In this document: positions 1 to 9,054 of the stretch, piece by piece
Position numbering within the stretch: the stretch's first letter is position 1
Layout of the letters: each line of letters begins with the position of its first letter
Origin: PALSA-1440 sp050011195
Lineage (GTDB): Bacteria; Verrucomicrobiota; Verrucomicrobiia; Limisphaerales; UBA8199
Length of the DNA stretch: 31,516 nucleotides
Assembly: GCA_050011195.1 (NCBI GenBank)
Contig: JBEKJO010000064.1
Coordinates: 1 to 31,516 of the forward strand
Reading direction: 5' to 3'
Made by a program: the position numbers and the translations under genes
The notes under the pieces: model-generated
Seen by the model: only the letters and a program-made list of their open reading frames with translations
What the model was told of the DNA's origin: nothing
The model's database searches: none

Positions 1-735
1 GAACAGGGGCAGTTGATCTTGGCCCGCAAGAGGCCAAGAAAGACCGCCCCCGACGGCCGCTGCCGCACGCGCATTATCACCCAGGGCGTCGTGCCCTCCC
101 TGCACGTCTATTATAAAAACACCCACCTCCAACAATACCCTAAACGCCCGCCGCAAGGCGCAGGGTTGCGGACCGAAACCCCGATCAACCCCACCTGCGA
201 CTTCGGGGGGGGCCGACGCCTCAAAAACCTGGTCGCCTTACGCCCGATTGGCTTCGCCGCCAACCGACGCGTCCTGCCCGTCGAGCAATTGACTCATGAC
301 TGCCACAGCGGCTCCCAGGTGTTTGATCCACTCCAGAAACCGGCCGAGGTCGACGGCCAGCCTGTGTCCGCTTTGCCCTTCGGGCAGGAGCGGGTGCAGG
401 CCTTGCTAACGGGGCTGGTCTGGTTCTGTCCCCAGCCCCAGGGCTTTCGTAATCACCAACTGCGGCCCTGGCTTGCGCAGTTGCTCGGCCTCCCCGAATC
501 CCCAATCCGCCCCGGGCGCATGAGCTACGACCTGCGCCGCTTGCGCCTCCACGGTCTGATTGAGCCCACCCCCAAGACCCACCGCTATCGACTCACTACC
601 TTCGGCCTCAAAACCGCCTTGTTCTACACCCAAGCCTACCAACGGCTCCTCCGCCGTGGCCTCTCCGAACGGCACGACCCACGCACCTCAACAGTTTTCA
701 GATCCAAGGACGCTAGTGTTTATGCTAAAGTTTGA
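1..735 (+). CDS. Hypothetical protein, 3' part, winged-helix-like C-terminus (5' end outside window)
   Basis: The frame is open to the left edge, so the start lies outside the window; 244 codons are visible before TGA at 733-735. The last 80 residues hold a stretch (about residues 165-220) beginning GRMSYDLRRLRLHGLIE and followed by a short basic RYRLT strand. This looks like a winged-helix DNA-binding fold. The middle part (YYKNTHLQQY, GRRLKNL) resembles a widespread uncharacterised family that I recall as hypothetical proteins, possibly linked to mobile DNA; that link is memory, not shown here. The final 15 residues look unlike the rest and may be a degraded end. The stop overlaps the start of the next gene in a TGATG, so the two may be co-translated. 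No function is assigned. Confidence 0.6.
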   Translation, partial: EQGQLILARKRPRKTAPDGRCRTRIITQGVVPSLHVYYKNTHLQQYPKRPPQGAGLRTETPINPTCDFGGGRRLKNLVALRPIGFAANRRVLPVEQLTHDCHSGSQVFDPLQKPAEVDGQPVSALPFGQERVQALLTGLVWFCPQPQGFRNHQLRPWLAQLLGLPESPIRPGRMSYDLRRLRLHGLIEPTPKTHRYRLTTFGLKTALFYTQAYQRLLRRGLSERHDPRTSTVFRSKDASVYAKV

Positions 736-1496
736 TGGCTATGCCTAAACCTCCACCTAAACTCAAAGGCTTTGATCTGGTGTTCTTGGTCGAGCCGAAA
801 ATCCGTCCATGCTGCGGGCCCATCTTTTTCACTCGACCTTTGGAATCAGGAGCTCCGGATGACATTATCGAAAGCGGCAGCTTCGGTTTGGCAGATACGG
901 GCACAATGAAACTGTTGGTCACATGTCATCACGTTTGGGATAAGTTTCAAGAGCTCCGTCGTGAGAATCCCCAATTGAAGATGTGCCTTTGTCTTAACTC
1001 GAATTCCATCGTCCTCCTTGAGCCAATCCAACCTATCGACCAGGATGAGAATCTCGATATTGCATCTTTCGACATGAAACCATTTCTGGAACAGTGTCGT
1101 GAAATTGAATTCTTCCGCTTCAATTGCAGCCGTGAGCCTCGCGTCAAGAGGGGCGACGCCCTAGCTTTCGTCGGCTTTCCTGGACGGATTCAGGCTCATA
1201 CCAGTATTGGCGTTCGATTTCAGCGAAGGTTTCATGTAACCCGCGCGTACGATGTGACTGATTCGCGCGTGGTTTCCGACCTAACTCGGCTGAAGCCCTA
1301 CAGGCAGGAGCCGAAACTTGTCGGGCTAAAAGATGGATACGGAGGAATCAGCGGCAGTCCATGCTTTTTGGTACGGCAAAACTCAGTACTTCAACTGGTA
1401 GCGTTAGCCACCGATGAGGCTCTTGGAATTCTCCGTTTCACGCTTCTAAATTGCCTCAACTCCGCTGGCACTATTAACAGAGGACTACCGTGTTGA
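735..1496 (+). CDS. Trypsin-like (chymotrypsin-fold) serine peptidase domain protein
   Basis: A 253-residue protein with a readable serine-protease triad. The histidine is in LVTCHHVW (H66), the aspartate in ENLDIASF (D108), and the nucleophile in YGGISGSPCF (S206, the GxSGxP motif). A GFPG turn near residue 147 is also typical of this fold. There is no signal peptide or PDZ domain, so it is probably cytoplasmic and its substrate is unknown. I chose ATG 735, which overlaps the upstream TGA; TTG 732 and ATG 741 are in the same frame. Such stand-alone trypsin-like domains often sit in accessory or defence loci, but here only a truncated neighbour is visible. Codon use looks less GC-biased than the helicase downstream, which may indicate transfer. 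Confidence 0.75.
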   Translation: MAMPKPPPKLKGFDLVFLVEPKIRPCCGPIFFTRPLESGAPDDIIESGSFGLADTGTMKLLVTCHHVWDKFQELRRENPQLKMCLCLNSNSIVLLEPIQPIDQDENLDIASFDMKPFLEQCREIEFFRFNCSREPRVKRGDALAFVGFPGRIQAHTSIGVRFQRRFHVTRAYDVTDSRVVSDLTRLKPYRQEPKLVGLKDGYGGISGSPCFLVRQNSVLQLVALATDEALGILRFTLLNCLNSAGTINRGLPC

Positions 1497-2020
1497 TCCG
1501 CCGCCGAAAAGCCCCCGGCAAAGCAAAATCCGCAGGGAGGCTTTCCGGCTTGTAATGTAAATGTGGCGTAGGCGTCTCGCATGCGGGTTTGGGCGGCGTC
1601 CCGCCGCCGCCCAGGCGGAGTGGCCGGAGGAAGGCGGTGGCAGCCCGGGAGCACCCCCGGAGCACCACGATAGGTGCAAGCATGTTGGAAGGGTGTTGGA
1701 AGCATGTTGCAAGCTTGTTGGAAGCCTTGCACTCCTCTTTCCCGCCCTGCCCCCGGGCCGGGCACCCAAGGCTCGCGGGGGAGCTCGCCCCCCGTCCGTC
1801 TTTCTGCCGCCCAGTCGCCGGGCGGGGCACCGGTGCGGTCAAGCCGTCGAGCGGCGTGGCGTCCCGACGCGCCCGGGCATCAGACATAGACGGTGGAAGG
1901 GTGGGCAAGGTTACAGGGATTTGACGAATTTCAGGTCACACGAAAATGTTCACGATTCTCATTGACCCGAATGCCGTTCTGTGCCGAGATGTGAGACTCT
2001 GAACCGGGTGTATTCGGAAG
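1497..2020. other. Intergenic region of 524 bp with short repeats, no convincing gene
   Basis: Several short ORFs on both strands here are low-complexity, arginine/proline-rich and overlap one another, so I see no gene. It holds a GC hairpin (GGGCGGCG at 1591-1598 pairing with 1605-1612, 6-nt loop). Just before it is a GGCGTCTCGCATGCG segment (1571-1585) that matches 13 of 15 bases at 15891-15905. An 11-bp tandem array follows at 1682-1725. The last 100 bp before the helicase start presumably hold its promoter, but I see no clear -35/-10 pair. Confidence 0.6.
1682..1725. repeat. Four 11-bp tandem units (NTGTTGSAAGS)
   Basis: Four back-to-back 11-mers: ATGTTGGAAGG, GTGTTGGAAGC, ATGTTGCAAGC and TTGTTGGAAGC. 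Each differs from the consensus at one to three positions. The array is non-coding. A second four-unit 11-bp array of different sequence lies at 28346-28389. Confidence 0.85.
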
Positions 2021-5000
2021 ATGGCCAAAGTGTTACTCAGAAACGGGAACGGGTCACGTTCGGCGCAGGCGTCGAAGTACGACGCCCATAACACGGTGTT
2101 GTCCAAGACCTACGGCGCGCTGGCGGACCTGCGCCGGGAACTCGCCGACTCGAAAACCGTCGTCGCCGAGCGGGAGGAACTGCTGCGGAGCTTCGCCGTT
2201 TGCACGGATTCGCAGCGGGCATGGCTGTTGCTGGAGGACTACTTCGAGAAGCTCTCGCTCGCGCGCAAGGATTTTCCGGGCACAGATTGGTGGCCGCGGC
2301 TGCTGGCGGCGCAAGGCCAGGGGCGGCTGGAGGAGATGGCGTTCCTGTTTCTGCGCGCTCAGCGTTCGCTGCCGACAGAGTTGAGCGCTTATGCCAATCT
2401 CGACCGCTTTGCCCAAGTGGAGCGCGCAACGAAGGAACAGCAGCTTGTCCGGCAACTGGAAGCGTGGCTCTTCCCGCCCAAACCGGCGCACTTCGATTCG
2501 CCGCGCGCTTTCTTGCGGGCGGTTTGCCGGCCACAGCCCGACGAGGAACAGCCGGCGCGATTCCGCCTGGCCGTCGAACTGCACCTGCTGCGCCCGCGCA
2601 CCGGCGACAAGGTGCGGACGCTGGGGGAGATCATCGAGCTGACGACGCGGGCGGCACACGAGCAGGAACTGTTTCCGCCCGGCGATTGGGAATTCATTCA
2701 GTGGCTGGCGGAGACGCAGTCCGCCCGCGGCAACGGGGAGGAGACGATGGTGCTGTCGGACCTGGAGCTGCTGCACTGGCTGGCGCGCTGGGGTCACACG
2801 CCCCGGCTCGAACTGGCCGCGGGCAACGGGCCGGCGCAGGCGCTGGAGTTTCACGGCGAGGTGGCGGAATTGACGCCGCACCTGGAAAACAGCGGGAAGG
2901 AGCTGGTGTTCACGCACCAGTTGACGGTGCCGGGCGGCAAAGCTTATCCGTTGAGCGAGGTGCGGTTCTTCAATCGCCATCCGCCGCTGGCGCTGGTGGG
3001 GCGGACGTTTTATCTGCTGCGCAACGCGCCGCCGCCCGAAGTGATCGAGCACTGGGCCAGCCAACCGGCGGTGCCGATGCGCAAGCTGAGCCATCGCCTG
3101 CTGACGCACCTGCGCCACACGCAGTCGAGCCACGGCGTGGACTGGGAGCAGCTTTGCGTGGCGCACGCGGCGAAGCCCCAGTTCGTCTTCGAGCTGCTGG
3201 ACGAGACGGTGCGGCTGCGGCTGCTGGCCAAGAGTCAGCGCGACCAAAGCCTCTGGCTCTGGAATGGCCACGAGTGGCAGTTGCACGAGGCGAAAAGGCC
3301 CCGGCCCGCCGGGAACAAACCCGAGATTCTGGACGACCCGCGCCTGGAGCCGGCGACGCTGTGGCTGCGGCAGCTTGATTGGTTCACGCCCGAGCCGGGG
3401 CTGTGGGTCGGCGAGGCGAATGAAGGCTTCCTGAGCCTGCTCGCGCGCGCCTGGGCCGACCGACCGCCGGAGGCTGACTATCTCGGCAATCCAGGCTTCT
3501 CCCGCCTTTTCCTGTCGCCGCGCCAACTGCGTCCGCGGCTCGTGGTCAAGGGCAGCGGCATTGATTGGCTGGCCATCTCTGCCGAGTGGGAGCAGGAAGG
3601 CCTGAAGCTTACTGCCGCCGATTTGCAGCGCCTGCAGACGGCCACCGGGCGGTTCGTCAAACTGCCCGACTCGGGCTGGGTGGAACTGGACTCGAATGCG
3701 GTGCAATCGGCCCACGAAGCGATGGCGGATCTGGGGGTGGAGGGGCTGGCGCCGGTGGCGCAGCGCATCGGGTGGGAACAGGCGGCGCATTTGGACGAAG
3801 ACGGATTGAAGCGGTTCGGCGACTCCGCCCAGGCCAAGGCGCTGCGCGAGCGCCTCAAGAATTTCGAGGGCCTCCCCGCCATCCAACTGCCCGCGACGGT
3901 GCAGGCGGAGCTGCGGCCCTATCAGAAGGACGGGTTCGACTTCCTGTGCCACCTGACCCGCATCCGGCTCGGCGGTATTCTGGCGGACGACATGGGCCTG
4001 GGCAAAACCTTGCAGACGCTCGCGTGGCTGGCGTGGCTGAAGGAGCGGCATGGGAAAGACCCGAAACCGTCGCTCGTGATCTGCCCTGCCTCCGTGCTGC
4101 ACAACTGGCGGCGCGAGGCCAACCGCTTCACGCCGCATCTGAAAGTGCTCGTGCTGGAAAGCGGCGCGGCGCGGCACGACCTGCGGAAGCAAATTCCGCA
4201 ATGCGATTTGATCGTGACGAATTACGCCCTGCTGCGGCGCGACCTTGAGGAATTGCAGAAGTTCGCCTTCCGCGCCGCCATTCTGGACGAGGCGCAGTTT
4301 ATCAAGAACCCCGGCGCGCAAGTCACCCAGTCGGTGAAGCAATTGAAATCCGAGCACCGCCTGGCGTTGACCGGCACGCCGCTGGAGAACCGCTTGCTCG
4401 ATCTGTGGAGCATCGTAGATTTCATCCAGCCGGGCTATCTGGGCGACCAGAACCATTTCACCGAGACCTACGAGCCGCGCGGCGAGAATGCCGAGTCCGC
4501 CCAGCGCATCGCCCGGCGCCGGCTGTCGGCCAGGCTGCGTCCGCTGCTGCTGCGACGGCTCAAGAAGCACGTGGCGAAGGATTTGCCCGAGCGCATCGAA
4601 CAGCGCCGCGACTGCCAGCTTGGGGAGGAGCAGCGCAAGCTTTACCTGGCCGAACTGCGCCGCAGCCGCGAGCAGGTGATGAAAACGGTGGCCGAGAAGG
4701 GCCTCAACCAGAGCAAGATACACGTGCTGGCCGCCCTCACGCGGCTGCGCCAGATTTGCTGCCACCCGAAACTCGTCGGCAACGACACCGTCTCCGGCAA
4801 GACGGAGACGTTGTTCGAGCTGCTCGATTCGCTGATCGCCGAGGGCCAAAAGGTGCTCGTCTTCAGCCAGTTCGTGCAGATGCTGCTCTTGCTCGAAGAG
4901 GAATGCCGCCAGCGCCAATTCCCCACCCACATCCTCACCGGCCAGACCAAGGACCGACAGCAGGTCGTGACCACGTTCCAGAACGACTCGAACGCGGCGG

Positions 5001-5302
5001 TCTTTTTGCTCAGCCTGCGCGCGGCCGGCACCGGCTTGAACCTGACGACGGCGAGCTACGTGGTGCTGTACGATCCGTGGTGGAACCCGGCGGTGGAAGC
5101 GCAGGCCATTGACCGCTCGCACCGCATCGGCCAGACCCAAACCGTCAATGCCTACCGCCTGATCTCGCCCGGCACGGTTGAGGAGAAGATTTGGGAGTTG
5201 CAGCAGAGCAAAGCGCAGGCGATTGCCGACGTGCTCGGCGAGGAAGGCTTCGCCCGCAGCCTGTCCAAAGCTGATCTGGAGTATCTCTTCGCGGAGGACT
5301 AG
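2021..5302 (+). CDS. SNF2-family DEAD/DEAH-box helicase
   Basis: A 1093-residue protein, probably an ATP-dependent DNA translocase that remodels protein-DNA complexes. The N-terminal 600 residues are poorly conserved to my eye. The SNF2 ATPase starts near residue 635 with LRPYQKDGFDFL. Motif I is DDMGLGKT (Lys662), motif II is DEAQ (756-759, instead of DEAH), and motif III is ALTGTPLENRL. The second RecA lobe contains VLVFSQF, AAGTGLNLT and motif VI QAIDRSHRIGQ (from residue 1028). All core motifs are intact and the length is normal for bacterial SNF2 proteins. ATG 2021 is the first start in a long open frame, preceded by a weak CGGAAG. It stands alone between intergenic regions of 524 and 443 bp. 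Its substrate cannot be told from the sequence. Confidence 0.93.
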   Translation: MAKVLLRNGNGSRSAQASKYDAHNTVLSKTYGALADLRRELADSKTVVAEREELLRSFAVCTDSQRAWLLLEDYFEKLSLARKDFPGTDWWPRLLAAQGQGRLEEMAFLFLRAQRSLPTELSAYANLDRFAQVERATKEQQLVRQLEAWLFPPKPAHFDSPRAFLRAVCRPQPDEEQPARFRLAVELHLLRPRTGDKVRTLGEIIELTTRAAHEQELFPPGDWEFIQWLAETQSARGNGEETMVLSDLELLHWLARWGHTPRLELAAGNGPAQALEFHGEVAELTPHLENSGKELVFTHQLTVPGGKAYPLSEVRFFNRHPPLALVGRTFYLLRNAPPPEVIEHWASQPAVPMRKLSHRLLTHLRHTQSSHGVDWEQLCVAHAAKPQFVFELLDETVRLRLLAKSQRDQSLWLWNGHEWQLHEAKRPRPAGNKPEILDDPRLEPATLWLRQLDWFTPEPGLWVGEANEGFLSLLARAWADRPPEADYLGNPGFSRLFLSPRQLRPRLVVKGSGIDWLAISAEWEQEGLKLTAADLQRLQTATGRFVKLPDSGWVELDSNAVQSAHEAMADLGVEGLAPVAQRIGWEQAAHLDEDGLKRFGDSAQAKALRERLKNFEGLPAIQLPATVQAELRPYQKDGFDFLCHLTRIRLGGILADDMGLGKTLQTLAWLAWLKERHGKDPKPSLVICPASVLHNWRREANRFTPHLKVLVLESGAARHDLRKQIPQCDLIVTNYALLRRDLEELQKFAFRAAILDEAQFIKNPGAQVTQSVKQLKSEHRLALTGTPLENRLLDLWSIVDFIQPGYLGDQNHFTETYEPRGENAESAQRIARRRLSARLRPLLLRRLKKHVAKDLPERIEQRRDCQLGEEQRKLYLAELRRSREQVMKTVAEKGLNQSKIHVLAALTRLRQICCHPKLVGNDTVSGKTETLFELLDSLIAEGQKVLVFSQFVQMLLLLEEECRQRQFPTHILTGQTKDRQQVVTTFQNDSNAAVFLLSLRAAGTGLNLTTASYVVLYDPWWNPAVEAQAIDRSHRIGQTQTVNAYRLISPGTVEEKIWELQQSKAQAIADVLGEEGFARSLSKADLEYLFAED

Positions 5303-5745
5303 GCCCTGATTCCCTGGGGGATCTGGATCCCACAATGATACCTGGAGGCTCTTGTGGCGGGAGGGGGGGGGCGTATCCCAGCCAACACATTTTCGCTTGC
5401 GGAATGCAGAATACGGAGTAAGATTACATTGTAAGAATTGGGATCAGGGTCTGGTTGGCACTGCGCTAATGAAGCGCAGGATCAGTTTTTGTCGGCCTGC
5501 GCGGCCTCCAGACCCGTTCCCATTCTTACAAGGTACACCATCTTTGCTTGTCTGTCAAGTGTTTTCGTATCTGTCGCATCCACAGTCGCTTACCCACTAC
5601 AATAACCAAATATATCTACCCAGCGACCCTACCCCCTCCGGCCACTCGTGCTTCTTGGCACCATAGTAGGATACAGATGATGCAGGTATATCAGGGCAGG
5701 ATTTAGCCTTTGGACTTCGGGGCCAGGCGATTAGGCTTGGGCACG
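5303..5745. other. Intergenic region of 443 bp carrying a large imperfect palindrome
   Basis: Small ORFs here are not convincing. The main structure is the inverted-repeat element at 5429-5531. A heptamer-like piece (GGAATGCAGAATAC) near 5401-5414 resembles the GCAGAAT arrays found elsewhere in the window. The AT-richer stretch 5535-5700 is the likely promoter region for cinA, though no clear promoter can be read. Confidence 0.6.
5429..5531. repeat. 103-bp imperfect palindrome (REP/MITE-like)
   Basis: The left arm 5429-5454 begins TTGTAAGAAT. The right arm 5508-5531 is its reverse complement with a few mismatches and a 2-nt length difference. Inside is a perfect CTGCGC/GCGCAG hairpin (5461-5466 and 5474-5479, 7-nt loop), so the unit folds as nested hairpins. 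No target duplication is evident. Confidence 0.75.
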
Positions 5746-7029
5746 ATGATTGTCGAACTCATCAATACCGGCAGCGAACTGATGCTGGGGCGCGTGCTCA
5801 ATACCCACCAGCAGTGGCTCTGCCGCCAACTGGCGGATTTGGGATACGTCGTGGCCCGCCAGGTCGCGGTGCCGGATACGGGCAGCGACATCGAACAGGC
5901 CGTTCGGGAGGCGCTCGCGCGGGCCGACCTTGTCATCACGACCGGCGGCCTGGGCCCGACTTCGGATGACCTGACGCGGGATGGGGTGGCGCAGTTGCTC
6001 GGGAAAGAGTTGCGGGAGGACGCGGCGGTGCTGGCGCACATCAGGCATTTCTTTGAGAGCCGCCAGCGACCCATGCCGGAACGAACGCGGGTGCAGGCCC
6101 TGGTTCCCGAGGGGGCAACGGTGCTGCCCAATCCACACGGCACCGCGCCCGGACTGGCGATGGAGCTGCAGCCCAACCCATTTCGCGGCGGCGGTGAGCC
6201 AAGCTGGCTCATTATGCTGCCCGGTCCGCCGCGCGAGTTGCGGCCCATGTTCACCGACTCGGTCGCGCCGCTGCTTCGGCGAGTGTTGCCGCCGGCCAGC
6301 AGGTTCGTGTGCCGCACCCTGAGGACGACGGGCATTGGCGAGTCGGTGGTCGAGGCGAAAATCGGCGGCCCGCTGCGGCGCTGGGTTGAGGCTGGGCTGG
6401 ACCTCGGCTATTGCGCCCGGCCCGGCCAGGTGGATGTGCGCCTGGCCGCCCGCGGAGGTGAGGCGGAGCAACAGGTGCGGGAAGCGGAAGCGATTGTTCG
6501 GGGCCTACTCAGCCCGCACATTTACGGCGTGGAGGACGAAGACCTGGAAACGGTCATTGTCCGGTTGCTGACTGAGCGCAAGGCGACGCTCGCGCTCGCC
6601 GAGTCCTGCACCGGGGGCTGTATCGCGAATCGGGTGACGAACGTGCCCGGCGCATCGGTGGTGCTGCTCGCGGGACTGGTCACTTACGGCAACGCCGCCA
6701 AGCAGAAATTCCTTGGCGTGCACGCCGAGACGTTGGCCCGGCACGGCGCGGTGAGCGAACCGGTGGCGCGCGAAATGGCCGAAGGCGCCCGCCGGCAAAC
6801 CCAGGCGGATTACGCTTTGGCGGTTACGGGGATCGCCGGCCCCAGCGGCGGCACGCCCGACAAACCCGTCGGGACGGTGTTCATAGGTTTAGCCAGCACT
6901 TCGGGCACCGTTGTTGAGCGCAACTTCAATCCCTATGACCGCGAGACCTTCAAGCAAGTCACCGCCCAGCAGGCCCTGGAGTTATTGCGGCGGACCATTC
7001 TCGCAAGCGGCGTGGAAAATCCGGCTTAA
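5746..7029 (+). CDS. cinA: CinA family protein (MoaB-like domain plus nicotinamide-nucleotide amidohydrolase)
   Basis: A 427-residue cytoplasmic protein of normal CinA length. The N-terminal domain has the molybdopterin-binding-like fold, seen in VELINTGSELMLG (residues 3-15) and GGLGPTSDD (about 66-74). The C-terminal domain has ALAESCTGG (about 283-291), the PncC active-site segment, and AVTGIAGPSGG. In this family the PncC domain deamidates nicotinamide mononucleotide to nicotinate mononucleotide in NAD salvage, and the N-terminal domain can have ADP-ribose pyrophosphatase activity. I chose ATG 5746 because the family consistently starts just before VELINTGSE; an in-frame start at 5710 would add a non-conserved leader. 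A secreted-protein gene follows 118 bp downstream on the same strand with no evident link. Confidence 0.95.
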   Translation: MIVELINTGSELMLGRVLNTHQQWLCRQLADLGYVVARQVAVPDTGSDIEQAVREALARADLVITTGGLGPTSDDLTRDGVAQLLGKELREDAAVLAHIRHFFESRQRPMPERTRVQALVPEGATVLPNPHGTAPGLAMELQPNPFRGGGEPSWLIMLPGPPRELRPMFTDSVAPLLRRVLPPASRFVCRTLRTTGIGESVVEAKIGGPLRRWVEAGLDLGYCARPGQVDVRLAARGGEAEQQVREAEAIVRGLLSPHIYGVEDEDLETVIVRLLTERKATLALAESCTGGCIANRVTNVPGASVVLLAGLVTYGNAAKQKFLGVHAETLARHGAVSEPVAREMAEGARRQTQADYALAVTGIAGPSGGTPDKPVGTVFIGLASTSGTVVERNFNPYDRETFKQVTAQQALELLRRTILASGVENPA

Positions 7030-7147
7030 CTGCCGCTTGAAACCGGGCGGCAAGGCGCCGCTTGCCCGGCCCTGCTGCGGACGATCCACCCCTCACATAT
7101 CCATGTGATTGCGGCCTGCGCGAAAAGGTGGCAAGAACGAACTCACC

Positions 7148-8929
7148 ATGAGAACAGTATCCTTGGCTATCAACCGCCGGCCTGCCACGAAAAGCCTGCG
7201 CGCGCCCGGGGTTGCCGCCGTGGGTGTCTTCAGCCTGCTGGCCGTGTTGAGCTTCCTGCGCCTGGGCGGGGCCTCCGCTCTCGCCCAAACCATTTGGTAT
7301 TATTGCCCCTGTCCGCCCTCCACCACCCTGCCGCCGCCCTTCTTCCAGATCCTCAACGGAGGCACCCCCTATATCAAGCCGACAGGGACCAACTGTCCTT
7401 GGATGCACCCCACGAGCACAATGGTCCCAGGTCAGGGCTGGGGGGTGGTTTTCAGCCCGGGCACAGCGGCAGCCGCTGTTTATGAAGTTGACATTACCCA
7501 ATCCGGTGACGCTTCCCAGGACATCATCTTCGGCGTGGCTTCAACCAACTGTGACATCGGCGGCGTCTATGGCGCGACCGCCGCAGACGGCTGGACCAAT
7601 ACCACCACGTTTCAGTTGGCGCATTCGCATGGGATGTGGGGGCGCGTCTGCTATCTCACCAACCGAACGGGCGTCGCCGAGCCGGAAATTGAGTTCCACT
7701 ACCTCAGCGGCACCGACGGGCACACTTATATTGACTGCCTCCGCTTCGTTCAAATCCAGCCCTGCCTGACCGTTGCCTCGCCTACCGTGACCGGCCCGCT
7801 GGCGACCAACGTCTCGTACGTCACCGTCACCGGCGTGTCAATCAATGCGACCATGGTCACCGTGTATCAGGACTCCGGGAGCGGCATGACCAGCATTGGG
7901 ACGACTAACCTCACCAGCCCTGATGTGACAGTGGTCGTCCGTGTCTCGGGTCTGGTTGCTGGCGCGCAAGCGGGCGCCACCCAAACCATCGGCGGGCAGG
8001 AAAGCTGCGTGCCGACCGCCGGGACGCTGGTCGGCATCGGCCCCAACAGCAGCCTGCGCGTTGCGCTGAGCCTGCGCGGCAATCCCAATCTCGCCGGGCC
8101 GGTTTGGACCACCGGCGGCGGCACCAACTTGAACGTCTATTTCCTCGGCGCCTCCACCCTCCTGGGCGGCGCGCCGGAGGACGCCATGGCCGTCTATCCC
8201 AGCAACAACTGGCAGACGATCACCTTGCAACGTGGCCCCGACTCGCTCAATCCCATCAATCCAACGGTGCTCTGGAACAACGGCAACAACGCTACTCCCG
8301 ACCTGGAGGGAGACTACGGCGCGCTGGACGGGATTGCTTTTGCCTGCAATGGGGATCCTGGCTACTACGACATCTATATAGATGACATCGCCAACGGCAC
8401 CAATGGCGTGCTGGAGAAATTCGAAGGTGACACCCTTGGAGCGACGATCGGGTTCTCGCAGCCCAGTTTCTCCGGCACCACGTCGGCTTTCCTCCTGGGC
8501 GCCCCCAACAGCACCACCATCAGCGGCAACGCCGCGACCAGTGGCACCAATTCGACGCGCGTCCAGTGGCAGTTCATCTCCAACGCCACGAATCAATGGC
8601 TGCGCCTGGTTTACTCCGGCAACACCGGTGTGGCCAATCCGCAGGTGAACCTCAACGAGCCCATTTCCTTCAGGCTGCTCATGCTGCGGCCGGGCGACTC
8701 GCTGCCCGCGCTGCCCGCGGCCCCGGTGCATATCACCGGTATCACCAACACCAGCCTCAGCTACTCGGGTGGCGGCGGCTCGCAGTTCGTCCTCCTCAGA
8801 TCCGCCACCGCTAACTGCTCCCTGAGCGGTTGGTTCCGCACAGCGACCAACACCGCCACCCCGGCCAGCTTCACCATCCCGGCGGTAGGCACGAGCAGCC
8901 AGGTGTTTTACAGCATCAAGAGCGAATAG
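7148..8929 (+). CDS. Secreted protein of unknown function with signal peptide
   Basis: A 593-residue protein. Residues 1-46 form a Sec signal peptide: a basic N-region, a hydrophobic core VGVFSLLAVLSFL, and likely cleavage after ASALA. The mature part is rich in Gly, Thr, Asn and Ser with many short beta-strand-like segments, as in surface proteins. Residues about 85-165 (VYEVDITQSGD to YIDCLRFVQI) recall golvesin/xanthan-lyase type modules that end in YIDCLRF. Later comes an Ig-like stretch, then a segment with YYDIYIDDIANGTNGVLEKFEG, which resembles the descriptive C-terminal modules of verrucomicrobial secreted proteins. There is no PEP-CTERM or other sorting tail. I chose ATG 7148 because it places the signal peptide at the N-terminus; an in-frame upstream start at 7109 would mask it. 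Function unknown. Confidence 0.75.
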   Translation: MRTVSLAINRRPATKSLRAPGVAAVGVFSLLAVLSFLRLGGASALAQTIWYYCPCPPSTTLPPPFFQILNGGTPYIKPTGTNCPWMHPTSTMVPGQGWGVVFSPGTAAAAVYEVDITQSGDASQDIIFGVASTNCDIGGVYGATAADGWTNTTTFQLAHSHGMWGRVCYLTNRTGVAEPEIEFHYLSGTDGHTYIDCLRFVQIQPCLTVASPTVTGPLATNVSYVTVTGVSINATMVTVYQDSGSGMTSIGTTNLTSPDVTVVVRVSGLVAGAQAGATQTIGGQESCVPTAGTLVGIGPNSSLRVALSLRGNPNLAGPVWTTGGGTNLNVYFLGASTLLGGAPEDAMAVYPSNNWQTITLQRGPDSLNPINPTVLWNNGNNATPDLEGDYGALDGIAFACNGDPGYYDIYIDDIANGTNGVLEKFEGDTLGATIGFSQPSFSGTTSAFLLGAPNSTTISGNAATSGTNSTRVQWQFISNATNQWLRLVYSGNTGVANPQVNLNEPISFRLLMLRPGDSLPALPAAPVHITGITNTSLSYSGGGGSQFVLLRSATANCSLSGWFRTATNTATPASFTIPAVGTSSQVFYSIKSE

Positions 8930-9054
8930 GCTGCTTTCCATGCGTTCGGCAGGGCGCGCACACCGTTGGCCAACCGGCGCACACACACATCACCTGCATT
9001 AACCGTGCGGGCGGCCAGTGCAACATCAGCGGGCGTAGACGGGCTGAGTCTCCC

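Noticed and set aside
2054..5335. 1093-residue antisense ORF opposite the SNF2 helicase
   Set aside because: It mirrors the helicase frame, is rich in Arg/Gln/Leu, and has no motif. High GC at third positions of the real gene removes stops on the other strand.
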